In this document: one piece after another, positions 8,758 to 17,559 of the stretch
Position numbering within the stretch: position 1 is the first letter of the stretch
How the letters are laid out: each line of letters opens with the position of its first letter
NCBI RefSeq assembly: GCF_009664975.1
Contig: NZ_WJXB01000006.1
Location: 175,997-239,996, forward strand
DNA from: Paenibacillus monticola
Lineage (GTDB): Bacteria > Bacillota > Bacilli > Paenibacillales > Paenibacillaceae
Reading direction: 5' to 3'
Length of the DNA stretch: 64,000 bases
Program-made: the position numbers and the translations under genes
The notes under the pieces: model-generated
Told to the model about the DNA's origin: nothing
Database searches by the model: none
The model's input: only the letters and a program-made list of their open reading frames with translations

Positions 8758-10206
8758 TTAGTAAGCCTTAGCAAAAACAACTGTATGCTTAGCAGGCTCT
8801 CCACAGCAGATACAAATTTCTTTAACTTCTGAAGGGTTAAAAGGAATGTTGCGGCTGCCTGCCCCGGTTTCTTCCTTAACCTTGGTCTCGCATTCCTCCG
8901 AGCCACACCAGCCTGCCAGCGCAAAGCCACGTTTCTCTTCCATGGAAGCCTTCATTTCTTCCAGTGTATCTACAGAATAGAAGTTATCCTCACGGAACTT
9001 CAGCGCACGCTCGAACATATCTGTATGGACTTGCTCCAGCATGGCATTGACTTCTTCCACGAGGTTCTCCTGCTGAACGATCTTCTTCTCGCCGGTAATG
9101 CGTGAGACTAGCACACACACACCATTCTCCATATCACGTGGTCCAAGTTCCAGACGGACAGGTACACCACGCATTTCGTATTCGTTGAACTTCCAGCCAG
9201 GTGTTACATCCGCACGATCATCCACACGCACGCGAATTCCAGCACTTTTCAGCTCCTGGAACAGCTCGTCCGTCCGTCCAATCACAGCTTCACGAGTCTT
9301 AGGAGGTCCAATCGGAATCATTATCACCTGAGTTGGAGCAACTTTTGGTGGCAAGACAAGACCACGGTCATCACCATGCACCATGATTAACGAACCGATC
9401 AGGCGCGTACTAGTTCCCCATGAAGTAGTGTGTACATACTCAAGCACGTTCTCACGACTTAAATATTGAATATCAAAAGCGACGGCGAACTTTGTACCCA
9501 AATAATGTGAGGTTCCCGCTTGGACAGCACGTCCATCCTTCATCATCGCTTCAATGGAGTAGGTATCCACTGCTCCGGCAAATCTCTCCGAAGGCGTCTT
9601 CTGTCCAGTGATAACCGGGATGGCCAAGTAGCCCTCAACGAAGTCACGATAAATCTCCAGCATACGCATAGTTTCTTCACGAGCTTCGGTTTCTTCCTCA
9701 TGCGCCGTATGCCCTTCCTGCCAGAGGAATTCACTAGTGCGAATAAACGGTAGAGTCCGTTTCTCCCAGCGGACAACATTAGCCCATTGGTTGATCAGAA
9801 CTGGTAGGTCACGATACGATTGAATCCACTTGGAGTACATATGACCAAACATGGTTTCCGAAGTCGGACGAATCGCCAGACGCTCTTCCAGCTTATCTCC
9901 ACCTGCTTCAGTGACCCAAGGGAGTTCCGGATTGAAGCCCTCAATATGTTCCTTTTCCTTTTGAAAAAAGCTTTCTGGAATAAACAGCGGGAAATAGGCG
10001 TTACGGTGACCGGTTGCCTTGAACCGACGGTTCATTTCCTCTTGAATATGCTCCCAAATTTCATAGCCGTCCGGCTTAAAAACAATACAGCCCCGTACCG
10101 GAGAGTAATCCATCAGGTCTGCCTTTTTAATAACATCAATGTACCAGCGTGAGAAATCCTGCGCCTGTGGTGTGATTTCTGTAACAAACTGCTTATCTTT
10201 TGACAT
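8758..10206 (-). CDS. proS: prolyl-tRNA synthetase, short archaeal/eukaryotic-like type
   Basis: Class II synthetase charging tRNA-Pro, 482 aa. Visible are FPLFIPESFF, RPTSETMFGHMYSKW, motif 2 RWEKRTLPFIRTSEFLWQEGHTAH (about 155-178), motif 3 GTSTRLIGSLIMVHGDDRG (about 270-288), an anticodon-binding domain, and a C-terminal zinc-type domain (WCGSEECE ... ICICCGEP) ending in KAY. This is the ProRS form without the YbaK-like editing insertion. The usual longer bacterial ProRS, found between polC and rseP in B. subtilis, is replaced here. The start ATG has GGGAGG about 11 nt upstream; the gap to rseP is 25 nt. No T-box leader is visible. Confidence 0.96.
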   Translation of the reverse strand: MSKDKQFVTEITPQAQDFSRWYIDVIKKADLMDYSPVRGCIVFKPDGYEIWEHIQEEMNRRFKATGHRNAYFPLFIPESFFQKEKEHIEGFNPELPWVTEAGGDKLEERLAIRPTSETMFGHMYSKWIQSYRDLPVLINQWANVVRWEKRTLPFIRTSEFLWQEGHTAHEEETEAREETMRMLEIYRDFVEGYLAIPVITGQKTPSERFAGAVDTYSIEAMMKDGRAVQAGTSHYLGTKFAVAFDIQYLSRENVLEYVHTTSWGTSTRLIGSLIMVHGDDRGLVLPPKVAPTQVIMIPIGPPKTREAVIGRTDELFQELKSAGIRVRVDDRADVTPGWKFNEYEMRGVPVRLELGPRDMENGVCVLVSRITGEKKIVQQENLVEEVNAMLEQVHTDMFERALKFREDNFYSVDTLEEMKASMEEKRGFALAGWCGSEECETKVKEETGAGSRNIPFNPSEVKEICICCGEPAKHTVVFAKAY

Positions 10207-10231
10207 GTAATGAAGTTCCTCCCCAAAAAAA

Positions 10232-11506
10232 TTATCCAGTGATCAAGCGCAATATATCATTATAAGTAACAGCAATCATTAGCAAGAACAGCATCGCGAA
10301 TCCGACAAAATGGACCATACCTTCATGTCCTGGATCGACTGGCTTGCCGCGCAGTGCCTCTACTCCAAGGAAGGCCAAACGGCTTCCATCAAGTGCAGGA
10401 ATTGGTAGCAGGTTGAAAATACCCAGATACAAGCTCAGAATAGCAGCCCAATAGGTAAGATATTCAATGCCCTGCTGGGCAATCTGGCCAGTCAATTCAA
10501 ATGTGCGAACCGGACCTCCGATATCATCCATATTAAATTTATTTACTAGCTGTTTGAATCCCAGAAAAATCGCCTTGGTTGTGTCGACCATAGCCACACC
10601 GGAACCCTTTACAGTCTCGCCTATGCCAGCCTTACGACTAGGAAGTTCAGGAGTAATCCCAACCTTGCCACCGTCTTCACCCTCCATACCTCGAGGTACC
10701 ATAGTCACGTTAATCGTCTCGTCGCCGCGCAGCAAAGTCCATTTCATTTCCTTGCCCTTAGACTTCGAGGTTAGGGTAATCATCTTTTGATAATCGGCGC
10801 CGATCTTTTCTCCATTAATAGATTCTACAATGTCACCTTTTTGCAGACCTGCCTCTTGTGCAGGCATCCCTTGGCTAACATCACCTATCTTAACGAAGGT
10901 AGGATTCTCGACTGGAATTCCTACCATTTGTAAATGGATGGCGAATAGAACAAAAGCTAACAGGAAGTTCATCACAGGACCTGCAACAATCGCCAATGCA
11001 CGCTGTCCAACCGTTTTACTGCCAAATTGACGGTCCTTAGGAGCAATTTGGGTCTGTTGTGTCCCTCTGATCATCATCGCTTGTGGGTTGACATCATAGG
11101 TAGTAACTTCTCCATCTACATCCAGCCGAATCACCAGTTCAACCTCAAGGTCAGTATATTGTGCCTCACCACGGATAACATTTCTGCGGGTGTCGAGAGC
11201 ATCCAGATAAATATTCTTAACCTTGTTATCCTGCCCGAGTCTCACAGCGATGGTCTGACCTGAACCGATCTCGATAATCTCAGGATCTTCACCAGCCATA
11301 CGCGCATACCCTCCAAACGGGAGTAAGCGAAGGGTAAACTGGGTTTCATTGCGTTTATAAGAAAACAGTTTCGGGCCGAAACCGATAGCGAATTCTCTGA
11401 CGAGAATACCTGCGCGTTTAGCGAAATAGTAATGTCCCCATTCATGTACGGTCACAAGTACAAAAAACATGAGCACCGTTAAAAAAACAACTTGAACCAT
11501 TTCCAA
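10232..11506 (-). CDS. rseP: site-2 zinc metalloprotease RseP/RasP
   Basis: Membrane-embedded protease performing regulated intramembrane proteolysis, for example of anti-sigma factors and signal peptides; about 424 aa. The zinc motif HEWGH sits in the first membrane segment (near residue 21), followed by FAIGFGPKLFSYKR. Further membrane segments surround GPVMNFLLAFVLF, with a PDZ domain (about 205-270, QEAGLQKGDIVESING) and the second active-site motif NLLPIPALDG near 365. Several in-frame starts exist (TTG 11515, TTG 11506, ATG 11500). TTG 11506 has the best spacing from AAAGGGGG. It lies between dxr and proS, the standard Bacillota order. Confidence 0.96.
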   Translation of the reverse strand: MEMVQVVFLTVLMFFVLVTVHEWGHYYFAKRAGILVREFAIGFGPKLFSYKRNETQFTLRLLPFGGYARMAGEDPEIIEIGSGQTIAVRLGQDNKVKNIYLDALDTRRNVIRGEAQYTDLEVELVIRLDVDGEVTTYDVNPQAMMIRGTQQTQIAPKDRQFGSKTVGQRALAIVAGPVMNFLLAFVLFAIHLQMVGIPVENPTFVKIGDVSQGMPAQEAGLQKGDIVESINGEKIGADYQKMITLTSKSKGKEMKWTLLRGDETINVTMVPRGMEGEDGGKVGITPELPSRKAGIGETVKGSGVAMVDTTKAIFLGFKQLVNKFNMDDIGGPVRTFELTGQIAQQGIEYLTYWAAILSLYLGIFNLLPIPALDGSRLAFLGVEALRGKPVDPGHEGMVHFVGFAMLFLLMIAVTYNDILRLITG

Positions 11507-11652
11507 GCGTAACAACCCCCTTTAGGTGTAAGACCGAAGTATGTCCTCTTAATTTATCATTATTCTCTGATCAGGCACAAGAGAATCAACAGTCCATACC
11601 TATTTTTAGGGCAACACAAGTATTTCCAGCTGTAAAACAAACCTTAAGCCTA

Positions 11653-12792
11653 TTAAAGACTAGACGCCAGCTCGCGGACAGTCCGGTCAGTGAACTCAAT
11701 TTGCTCCAAATCCGGAGATCCTGAATTGATATGTCGCTGCAGTACCTCCGAAATAATCTCCTCGATACGTAGAAATGGAATTTCACCCCGCAGAAAACGA
11801 GCAACCGCAATTTCATTAGCAGCATTAAAAGCAGTTGTAGCTGTTCCACCAGCCTTGCCACAGTCTATAGCCAGTCTAAGGGCTGGGTAGCGTTCATAAT
11901 CCATCTCCCGAAAAGTGAGCCGCCCTACCTCAGCAAGTGACAGACGCTGTGCCGGTGATTCCCAACGCTCGGGATAGGTCAGTGCATATTGGATGGGTAC
12001 ACGCATATCAGGTGTGCCCAACTGAGCAATAATGCTGCAGTCACGGAATTCTACATAAGAATGGATAATGCTCTCCGGATGCAGCAATACATTAATCTGC
12101 TCATAAGAGAGTCCGAACAACCAATGGGCTTCGATCACCTCAAGGCCTTTATTCACCATCGTTGCGGAATCGATTGTTATTTTGGCGCCCATACTCCAAT
12201 TGGGATGACGAAGTGCATCTTCCACCGTTACATTTTTTAGTTGATCCCGGGTGTAATCCCGAAAAGAACCACCTGATGCAGTTATTGTAATCGAAGCAAC
12301 ATCTTCACGATTCTCGCCATTCATACATTGAAAAATAGCGGAGTGCTCACTGTCCACGGGCAGCAGCTTAACACCCTTACGAACTGCAAGTGCTTTCACC
12401 AAATGTCCGGCCGTTACAAGTGTCTCTTTATTCGCAAGCCCAATATGTCTGCCAGCTTCGATTGCAGCTAGGGTTGACTGCAGTCCCACGCTGCCCATTA
12501 CAGCAGTAACGACCATTTCTGCATCTCCACCTGCAGCGATCTCAACCAGGCCCTCGTTACCGCTAAACACTTCTATTCCAGAGGGCAGGCTGGCTCTTAT
12601 TTCCGCTGCCAACTCCTTTGTGGCAACAGAGACACGCCGTGGCTTGAACCGGCGAACCTGTTCCAACAGCAACGCTATGTTGCTGCCCGCCGCCAAACCT
12701 TCTATTTCAAAAGATTCCGGGTGCATGGCCACAACATCAAGTGTTTGAGTGCCAATTGAACCTGTGGAACCGAGAATACTTATTTTTTTCAC
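11653..12792 (-). CDS. dxr: 1-deoxy-D-xylulose 5-phosphate reductoisomerase
   Basis: Converts DXP to MEP using NADPH, the committed step of the non-mevalonate isoprenoid pathway; 379 aa, the usual length. The N-terminal nucleotide-binding motif is GSTGSIGTQTLD (residues 8-19). The catalytic region has LLPVDSEHSAIFQC (about 143-156) and TASGGSFRD, and the substrate loop shows HPNWSMGAKITIDSATMVNKGLEVIEA split over about 196-222. It works upstream of uppS, which uses the isoprenoid products for the undecaprenyl carrier. It sits 15 nt after cdsA; the 137-nt gap to rseP holds no clear signal. Confidence 0.97.
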   Translation of the reverse strand: MKKISILGSTGSIGTQTLDVVAMHPESFEIEGLAAGSNIALLLEQVRRFKPRRVSVATKELAAEIRASLPSGIEVFSGNEGLVEIAAGGDAEMVVTAVMGSVGLQSTLAAIEAGRHIGLANKETLVTAGHLVKALAVRKGVKLLPVDSEHSAIFQCMNGENREDVASITITASGGSFRDYTRDQLKNVTVEDALRHPNWSMGAKITIDSATMVNKGLEVIEAHWLFGLSYEQINVLLHPESIIHSYVEFRDCSIIAQLGTPDMRVPIQYALTYPERWESPAQRLSLAEVGRLTFREMDYERYPALRLAIDCGKAGGTATTAFNAANEIAVARFLRGEIPFLRIEEIISEVLQRHINSGSPDLEQIEFTDRTVRELASSL

Positions 12793-12807
12793 AGTTGTAC
12801 CCCTCCG

Positions 12808-13611
12808 TTAATAGTAAGGCATGAGCATTACAATATGTACGAACGGAAATACGATAATCCAGCTGTCGCAGCGGTCTAGAATACCACCATGACCGGGCAA
12901 AAGCGAGCCCGAATCCTTAATACCGTACACCCTCTTATAGGCAGACTGTACAAGATCTCCAAGTTGACCCAGAACTGCGCAGGAAAGACCAATAAGCAGC
13001 GCTCGTCCAATCGTCAGCAGATCAGGAACAAATATCGCAAAAGCTAAGGAAATGATCATCGAGATCAGAACTCCACCAATTGCACCCTCTATTGTTTTGT
13101 TGGGGCTAATCGCTGGCCATAGCTTATTCTTTCCAAAGCTCCTGCCCACGAAATAGGCTCCAGCATCACTTCCCCATATACAAAAGAGGAGCAGGAATGT
13201 CCAGAATAAACCATGTCCGTCATTAGATGCACGAGCCACAGCCATGTAGGAGAAACCCATCCCTAGATATACGATACCCGTAAACAGCAACGCCGTAATG
13301 CGAATATCTAATTTATTCTTAGTGAATACAGTAACCAGAAGAAATAGCAGCAACAGCAGCCAAATCCCTTGTTCCCACGATAAAGGTGCCGAAACTCCAA
13401 GCAAACCCCATGGAATCATAAAAATAAGAACCGCAGCATAACCAAGTAAAGCACTGCCTCTAAGCGCAGGCGTGCCTGTCATTTTCACAAACTCATAATA
13501 CCCCATAAGAGCCATGGCAGTTAACAAAAGCTGATACGACCAGCCTCCCAAAAGGCATAAACCTAAAAATAATGCACCGGCAATAATTCCGGTAATTAAG
13601 CGCTGCTTCAA
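12808..13611 (-). CDS. cdsA: phosphatidate cytidylyltransferase
   Basis: Integral membrane enzyme making CDP-diacylglycerol from phosphatidic acid and CTP, the branch point of phospholipid synthesis; 267 aa with about eight hydrophobic segments. The family signature is near the C-terminus: QSAYKRVYGIKDSGSLLPGH followed by GGILDRCD (about 225-252). KTIEGAIGG (about 177-185) is the second conserved motif. It sits between uppS (21-nt gap) and dxr (15-nt gap), as in B. subtilis. Identity is firm. Confidence 0.96.
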   Translation of the reverse strand: MKQRLITGIIAGALFLGLCLLGGWSYQLLLTAMALMGYYEFVKMTGTPALRGSALLGYAAVLIFMIPWGLLGVSAPLSWEQGIWLLLLLFLLVTVFTKNKLDIRITALLFTGIVYLGMGFSYMAVARASNDGHGLFWTFLLLFCIWGSDAGAYFVGRSFGKNKLWPAISPNKTIEGAIGGVLISMIISLAFAIFVPDLLTIGRALLIGLSCAVLGQLGDLVQSAYKRVYGIKDSGSLLPGHGGILDRCDSWIIVFPFVHIVMLMPYY

Positions 13612-13632
13612 AGGTTCTCATCTCCCATCAGG

Positions 13633-14400
13633 CTACTTCAGTCCACCATAGCGCCGTGTGCGCCGCTGATATTCAGCCACTGCCTGAAGCAAATGCTCTT
13701 TGTCGAACTCCGGCCAGTATACATCTGTAAACCATAGTTCACTGTAGGCAAGCTGCCATAACATGAAATTGCTGAGCCGCATTTCACCACTTGTGCGAAT
13801 AAGCAGATCAGGATCAGGTATGCCGCTGGATAATAAGCGACTGTCAATCAGTGCTGAAGTAATTTCTTCTGGTGACAGCAAGCCCGCTTGAATGTCCCGT
13901 CCCAAGTCTTGCATGCAGTCCGTAATTTCCTTGCGTCCCCCATAATTCAAGGCAAAATTCAGTATAAGTCCAGTATTTCCTTCCGTACGTGCCACTGCCT
14001 CTTCCATAGCTTTACGGGTATAAGAAGGCACTTCTTCCATATCGCCCATCACGCGTACCTGAACGTTCTTTTCGATCAACTCATCCAGCTCAATCGCCAA
14101 GAACTCCACCGGTAAACGCATCAAGAAATCAACTTCCTCCTTAGGACGCTTCCAATTTTCCGTTGAGAATGCGTACATGGTCAAAAATTGAACACCCAGC
14201 TCATCTGCAGCAATGGTAGCGCGTTTGACGGCCTTCATCCCATTCCGATGACCGACAATACGTGGCAAACCGCGTCGTTTGGCCCATCGCCCATTGCCGT
14301 CCATAATTATAGCCACATGTCGGGGAATGTTATCCGGTGAAATCTCGACTGGCTGATGCTTCTCTTTACGGCCCAGCCATGCTTGAACCCGTTTAATCAT
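13633..14400 (-). CDS. uppS: undecaprenyl diphosphate synthase (isoprenyl transferase)
   Basis: Cis-prenyltransferase making the C55 lipid carrier for peptidoglycan and teichoic acids, about 255 aa. The pyrophosphate-binding motif is IIMDGNGRWAKRRGLPR (about 31-47) with catalytic Asp in MDGNGRW. The conserved TMYAFSTENWKRP (about 74-86), LNFALNYGGRKEI and DLLIRTSGEMRLSNFMLWQ (about 202-220) blocks are all present. ATG 14400 is chosen because GGAGGAAAAGGA lies directly upstream; an in-frame start at 14436 has no good site. A hairpin separates it from frr. Confidence 0.97.
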   Translation of the reverse strand: MIKRVQAWLGRKEKHQPVEISPDNIPRHVAIIMDGNGRWAKRRGLPRIVGHRNGMKAVKRATIAADELGVQFLTMYAFSTENWKRPKEEVDFLMRLPVEFLAIELDELIEKNVQVRVMGDMEEVPSYTRKAMEEAVARTEGNTGLILNFALNYGGRKEITDCMQDLGRDIQAGLLSPEEITSALIDSRLLSSGIPDPDLLIRTSGEMRLSNFMLWQLAYSELWFTDVYWPEFDKEHLLQAVAEYQRRTRRYGGLK

Positions 14401-14427
14401 TTCCTTTTCCTCCAAGCTCTTATCAGA

Positions 14428-14470
14428 AAGAGACAAACCCCACCATTAGCGGAGGGGCTTTTCGTCTCTT
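14428..14470 (-). other. hairpin between frr and uppS
   Basis: Interrupted inverted repeat: outer arms AAGAGAC/GTCTCTT, inner CCCC/GGGG. On the minus strand the tail is only TTTCTG, so it is at best a weak terminator; an attenuator or RNA-processing site is equally possible. Confidence 0.5.
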
Positions 14471-14478
14471 GAATATCA

Positions 14479-15033
14479 TTAAACTTCCATAATCTCTTTT
14501 TCTTTGGACAGGAGCACTTTATCGACTTCAGCTATGAACTTATCCGTAGTTTTCTGGATGTCTTCCTGATGTCCATGGGATTCGTCTTCGGATATCCCGT
14601 TTTTTTCCATTTTCTTGATATCATCATTAGCATCACGGCGAATGTTGCGGATCGCAATCTTTGCCTCTTCGCCAAACTTCTTCGTGAACTTCACTAGCTC
14701 AGTCCGACGCTCTTCAGTCAGTGCAGGAATAGAAAGACGAATGATTGTGCCGTCATTTGCAGGAGTTATTCCAATATCCGACTTCATAATCGCCCGTTCG
14801 ATGTCTGACATCGATGTTTTATCCCATGGTTGGATTAGCAACGTCCGGGAATCCGGCGTGCTAATATTGGCCAACTGATTAATAGGTGTAGGGGAACCAT
14901 AATATTCAACCTGAATACGATCCAATAGCGATGTTGATGCACGACCTGCACGCAATGAAGCTAAGTCACGTCTCAGCGACAAAATCGCTTTTTCCATACG
15001 CTCTTCAGCACTTTGTTTGATTGCTTGTGGCAT
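14479..15033 (-). CDS. frr: ribosome recycling factor
   Basis: With EF-G it splits the post-termination ribosome; 184 aa, the standard length of about 185. Typical blocks are visible: LRRDLASLRAGRAS near 20-33, YYGSPTPINQLANIS near 48-62, LLIQPWDK near 70-77, and IRLSIPALTEERR near 102-114. The C-terminal helix is KFIAEVDKVLLSKEKEIMEV. The start codon shares one base with the pyrH stop (TTAATG), so the two genes are translationally coupled. Identity is certain. Confidence 0.97.
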   Translation of the reverse strand: MPQAIKQSAEERMEKAILSLRRDLASLRAGRASTSLLDRIQVEYYGSPTPINQLANISTPDSRTLLIQPWDKTSMSDIERAIMKSDIGITPANDGTIIRLSIPALTEERRTELVKFTKKFGEEAKIAIRNIRRDANDDIKKMEKNGISEDESHGHQEDIQKTTDKFIAEVDKVLLSKEKEIMEV

Positions 15034-15761
15034 TAATCTACACTCCCTTTAACAATAGTCCCGATCTTCTCACCGAGAACAACACGTTTGATATTACCTT
15101 GTTGCGTAATGGCAAACACAATGAGTGGTATATTGTTGTCCATGCATAGAGAAGAAGCAGTAGAATCCATCACGCCAAGATTTTTGTTCAGAATATCCAT
15201 ATAGGTCAGCTGATCATATTTCACCGCAGTGCTGTCTTTGAAAGGATCGGCAGAATATACACCGTCTACTTTGTTCTTTGCCATCAGGATGACTTCAGCT
15301 TCGATCTCAGCTGCTCTTAGTGCCGCTGTCGTATCGGTGGAGAAGAACGGATTACCTGTACCCGCTGCAAAAATAACTACTCGGCCTTTTTCTAGATGCC
15401 GAATAGCACGGCGGCGAATGTAAGGCTCAGCGATTTGCTGCATGGAAATAGAAGTTTGCACTCTCGTTGGCACATCAATTTGCTCTAATGCATCTTGCAG
15501 AGCAAGTGAATTCATGACTGTAGCCAACATGCCCATGTAATCAGCAGTAGCACGATCAATACCGCTTGCACTACCTGCTATTCCGCGCCATATATTACCA
15601 CCGCCGCAGACTATTGCGATTTGCACTCCAAGCTCAACCACTTCTTTGACCTGTTCTGCGATCGAAAGAATCATCTCTGCATCAATGCCGTATCCGTTGG
15701 GTCCTGCCAATGACTCTCCGCTAACCTTAAGCACTACTCTTTTAAAAACCGGCTGTTCCAA
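15033..15761 (-). CDS. pyrH: uridylate kinase
   Basis: UMP kinase of the amino-acid-kinase fold (bacterial, hexameric), producing UDP for RNA, DNA and cell-wall precursors; 242 aa. Visible motifs: VVLKVSGESLAG (about 9-20), IAIVCGGGNIWRG (about 49-61), the DRATADYMGMLATVMN block (about 69-84), and the C-terminal VFAITQQGNIKRVVLGEKIGT. It lies in the conserved rpsB-tsf-pyrH-frr order and overlaps frr by 1 nt. A hairpin terminator lies in the 107-nt gap after tsf, so pyrH may depend on read-through or an undetected promoter. Confidence 0.97.
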   Translation of the reverse strand: MEQPVFKRVVLKVSGESLAGPNGYGIDAEMILSIAEQVKEVVELGVQIAIVCGGGNIWRGIAGSASGIDRATADYMGMLATVMNSLALQDALEQIDVPTRVQTSISMQQIAEPYIRRRAIRHLEKGRVVIFAAGTGNPFFSTDTTAALRAAEIEAEVILMAKNKVDGVYSADPFKDSTAVKYDQLTYMDILNKNLGVMDSTASSLCMDNNIPLIVFAITQQGNIKRVVLGEKIGTIVKGSVD

Positions 15762-15789
15762 ATGTATACCCTCACTTTCTTACAAAAGA

Positions 15790-15814
15790 CGGAACACTAC
15801 TTGTACGTGTTCCG
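15790..15814 (-). terminator. terminator-like hairpin after tsf
   Basis: Minus strand CGGAACAC (15807-15814) pairs with GTGTTCCG (15790-15797), followed by TCTTTTGT. This is a plausible intrinsic terminator between tsf and pyrH; the U-tract is interrupted, so partial read-through is likely. Confidence 0.7.
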
Positions 15815-15868
15815 CTCTTCTGATGCTTGCCTATATTCTGTTCTTCAAAACTTCGAACATTTATTTAC

Positions 15869-16519
15869 TTATTTATTAACTTGTGCCATTACTTCTTCGA
15901 CAAAGTTGTCAACTTTCTTTTCCAAACCTTCGCCCAGCTCATAACGAACAAAACGACGGATGGAGATGTTCTCACCAATAGTGCTGACTTTTTCATTCAA
16001 CAATTGGGAGATCGTTTTGTCAGGGTCTTTTACGAAAGTTTGCTCAAGCAAACAATATTCTTCATAGAACTTGCTGATTCTTCCTTCTACCATTTTCGCC
16101 ACAATTTTCTCAGGCTTGCCTTCGTTCAGGGCTTGAGCAGTCAAAATTTCTTTCTCTTTGTCTACTTCTGATTGCGGTACTTCTTCACGACGAACATAGC
16201 GAGGATTTGCAGCTGCGATTTGCATAGCAATGTCGCGGGCAAAGTCTTTAAATTGATCTGTTTTACCTACGAAGTCAGTTTCGCAGTTAATTTCTACGAG
16301 TACGCCAATTTTACCGCCAGCGTGGATGTACGATTGAACAACACCTTCAGTTGCAATACGTCCTGCTTTGCTTGCAGCTGCGGATAATCCTTTTTCACGA
16401 AGCAATTCAGCGGCTTTAGTAATATCGTTATTAGCTTCTTCCAGTGCATGTTTACAATCAAGCATACCCGCGCCTGTTCTTTCACGAAGTTCTTTTACTG
16501 CTTTTGCGTCTACTGCCAT
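15869..16519 (-). CDS. tsf: elongation factor Ts
   Basis: Nucleotide-exchange factor for EF-Tu, 216 aa, the short form typical of Bacillales relatives compared with about 280-290 aa in E. coli. The N-terminal signature is VKELRERTGAGMLDCKHALEEA (about 8-29, quoted in part) and LREKGLSAAASKAGRIATEG (about 39-58). The core shows VEINCETDFVG (about 75-85) and FARDIAMQIAA. It follows rpsB with a 180-nt gap containing two hairpins that could set a lower tsf:rpsB ratio. Confidence 0.97.
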   Translation of the reverse strand: MAVDAKAVKELRERTGAGMLDCKHALEEANNDITKAAELLREKGLSAAASKAGRIATEGVVQSYIHAGGKIGVLVEINCETDFVGKTDQFKDFARDIAMQIAAANPRYVRREEVPQSEVDKEKEILTAQALNEGKPEKIVAKMVEGRISKFYEEYCLLEQTFVKDPDKTISQLLNEKVSTIGENISIRRFVRYELGEGLEKKVDNFVEEVMAQVNK

Positions 16520-16577
16520 TGTTTATTCCCTCCAGATTAATTGTCGTTTGATTTCATTATTGATGTTTCGTTACTCG

Positions 16578-16622
16578 AAAATAATAGAAAGAATAGCTGA
16601 AGCATATTCTTTCTATTATTTT
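16578..16622 (-). other. perfect 18-bp AT-rich hairpin between rpsB and tsf
   Basis: Arms 16578-16595 and 16605-16622 are perfectly complementary around a 9-nt loop. On the minus strand it lies directly before tsf's ribosome binding region. It could modulate tsf translation or mRNA stability. Confidence 0.75.
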
Positions 16623-16667
16623 AAAAAAAGGGCAGTGAGAGGTTATCCACCTGCCAACCACCCTTTT
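16623..16667 (-). terminator. rpsB-tsf attenuator-like hairpin
   Basis: Minus strand AAAAGGG... pairs with ...CCC followed by seven T residues (16629-16623); the inner stem is imperfect. This is a typical intrinsic terminator layout directly after rpsB. As tsf follows without another visible promoter, partial termination is likely. Confidence 0.65.
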
Positions 16668-16699
16668 CATTTATGTTCTTGTTTAAGTTGTGTTGCTAC

Positions 16700-17401
16700 T
16701 TAAGCTGTAGTTGTTTCTTCGCCCTGGTGAGCTTCTACAACAGCATCAGCCATCTTACCAGTCAACAATTTCACGGCGCGAATGGCGTCGTCGTTGCCCG
16801 GAATAACATAGTCGATTTCGTCAGGATCACAGTTAGTATCAACAATAGCAACGATAGGAATTCCCAGTTTGCGAGCTTCCGCAACAGCGATACGCTCTTT
16901 ACGCGGGTCAATAATGAACAGCGCGCTTGGCAATCCTTTCATGTTCTTGATACCGCCCAAGAATTTTTCAAGACGATCTTTCTCTTTGCGGAGAATGATA
17001 ACTTCTTTCTTAGGTAGAACTGCAAAGGTACCGTCTTCTTCCCAAGCTTCCAATTTCTTCAGGCGATCAATACGCTTCTGAATAGTCTGGAAGTTAGTCA
17101 GTGTACCACCCAACCAACGTTGGTTAATGAAGAACATACCTGAACGTTCAGCTTCTTCTTTAACGGAATCCTGTGCTTGTTTCTTTGTTCCTACGAATAG
17201 GATTGTACCGCCGTCACCAGCAATACTTTTCACAAAGTTGTAAGCTTCTTCTACCTTCTTGACCGTTTTTTGCAGGTCAATAATGTAAATTCCGTTTCTT
17301 TCAGTGAAGATATAACGATCCATTTTCGGATTCCAACGTCGAGTCTGATGACCGAAGTGTACCCCAGCTTCGAGAAGCTGCTTCATGGAGATTACTGCCA
17401 T
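16700..17401 (-). CDS. rpsB: 30S ribosomal protein S2
   Basis: Structural protein of the 30S head, about 233 aa. Family blocks: MKQLLEAGVHFGHQTRRWNP near the N-terminus, FTERNGIYIIDLQKT, FVGTKKQAQDSV, NQRWLGGTLTNFQTI, and the C-terminal IPIVAIVDTNCDPDEIDYVI followed by PGNDDAIRA. ATG 17401 (MAVISMK) has AGGAGG upstream with good spacing; GTG 17407 in the same frame is less likely. A strong sigma-A promoter and a leader of about 120 nt with a hairpin precede it. Confidence 0.97.
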   Translation of the reverse strand: MAVISMKQLLEAGVHFGHQTRRWNPKMDRYIFTERNGIYIIDLQKTVKKVEEAYNFVKSIAGDGGTILFVGTKKQAQDSVKEEAERSGMFFINQRWLGGTLTNFQTIQKRIDRLKKLEAWEEDGTFAVLPKKEVIILRKEKDRLEKFLGGIKNMKGLPSALFIIDPRKERIAVAEARKLGIPIVAIVDTNCDPDEIDYVIPGNDDAIRAVKLLTGKMADAVVEAHQGEETTTA

Positions 17402-17462
17402 CTTCACACACCTCCTAGTTTTGGTTTATTGTGTGTCTCCTCCGCCGCGTGTCATCTTTCAG

Positions 17463-17493
17463 CAAGACTTTCTTCAGAAGAAAGCACCTCTTG
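17463..17493 (-). promoter_or_regulatory. hairpin in the rpsB 5' leader
   Basis: In the untranslated leader, CAAGA and CTTTCT pair with AGAAAG and TCTTG around a 5-nt loop and a 4-nt bulge. The position, between promoter and S2 start codon, suits ribosomal-protein feedback, but no known S2 leader motif is recognised. Confidence 0.5.
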
Positions 17494-17530
17494 TCGAAAT
17501 CAACCGGCGTGTGTTATAACACCGTCAATT

Positions 17531-17559
17531 ACTATACCATAATAATTTCACGTATGCAA
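17531..17559 (-). promoter_or_regulatory. sigma-A promoter of rpsB-tsf
   Basis: Minus strand: -35 TTGCAT (17554-17559), 17-bp spacer, -10 TATAGT (17531-17536). Transcription would start near 17524, about 120 nt before rpsB. It lies directly after the last gene of the fla/che cluster, so the two operons are probably separate units. Confidence 0.8.

Noticed and set aside
10207..10231. T-box riboswitch before proS
   Set aside because: The gap is only 25 nt, too short for a T-box leader.
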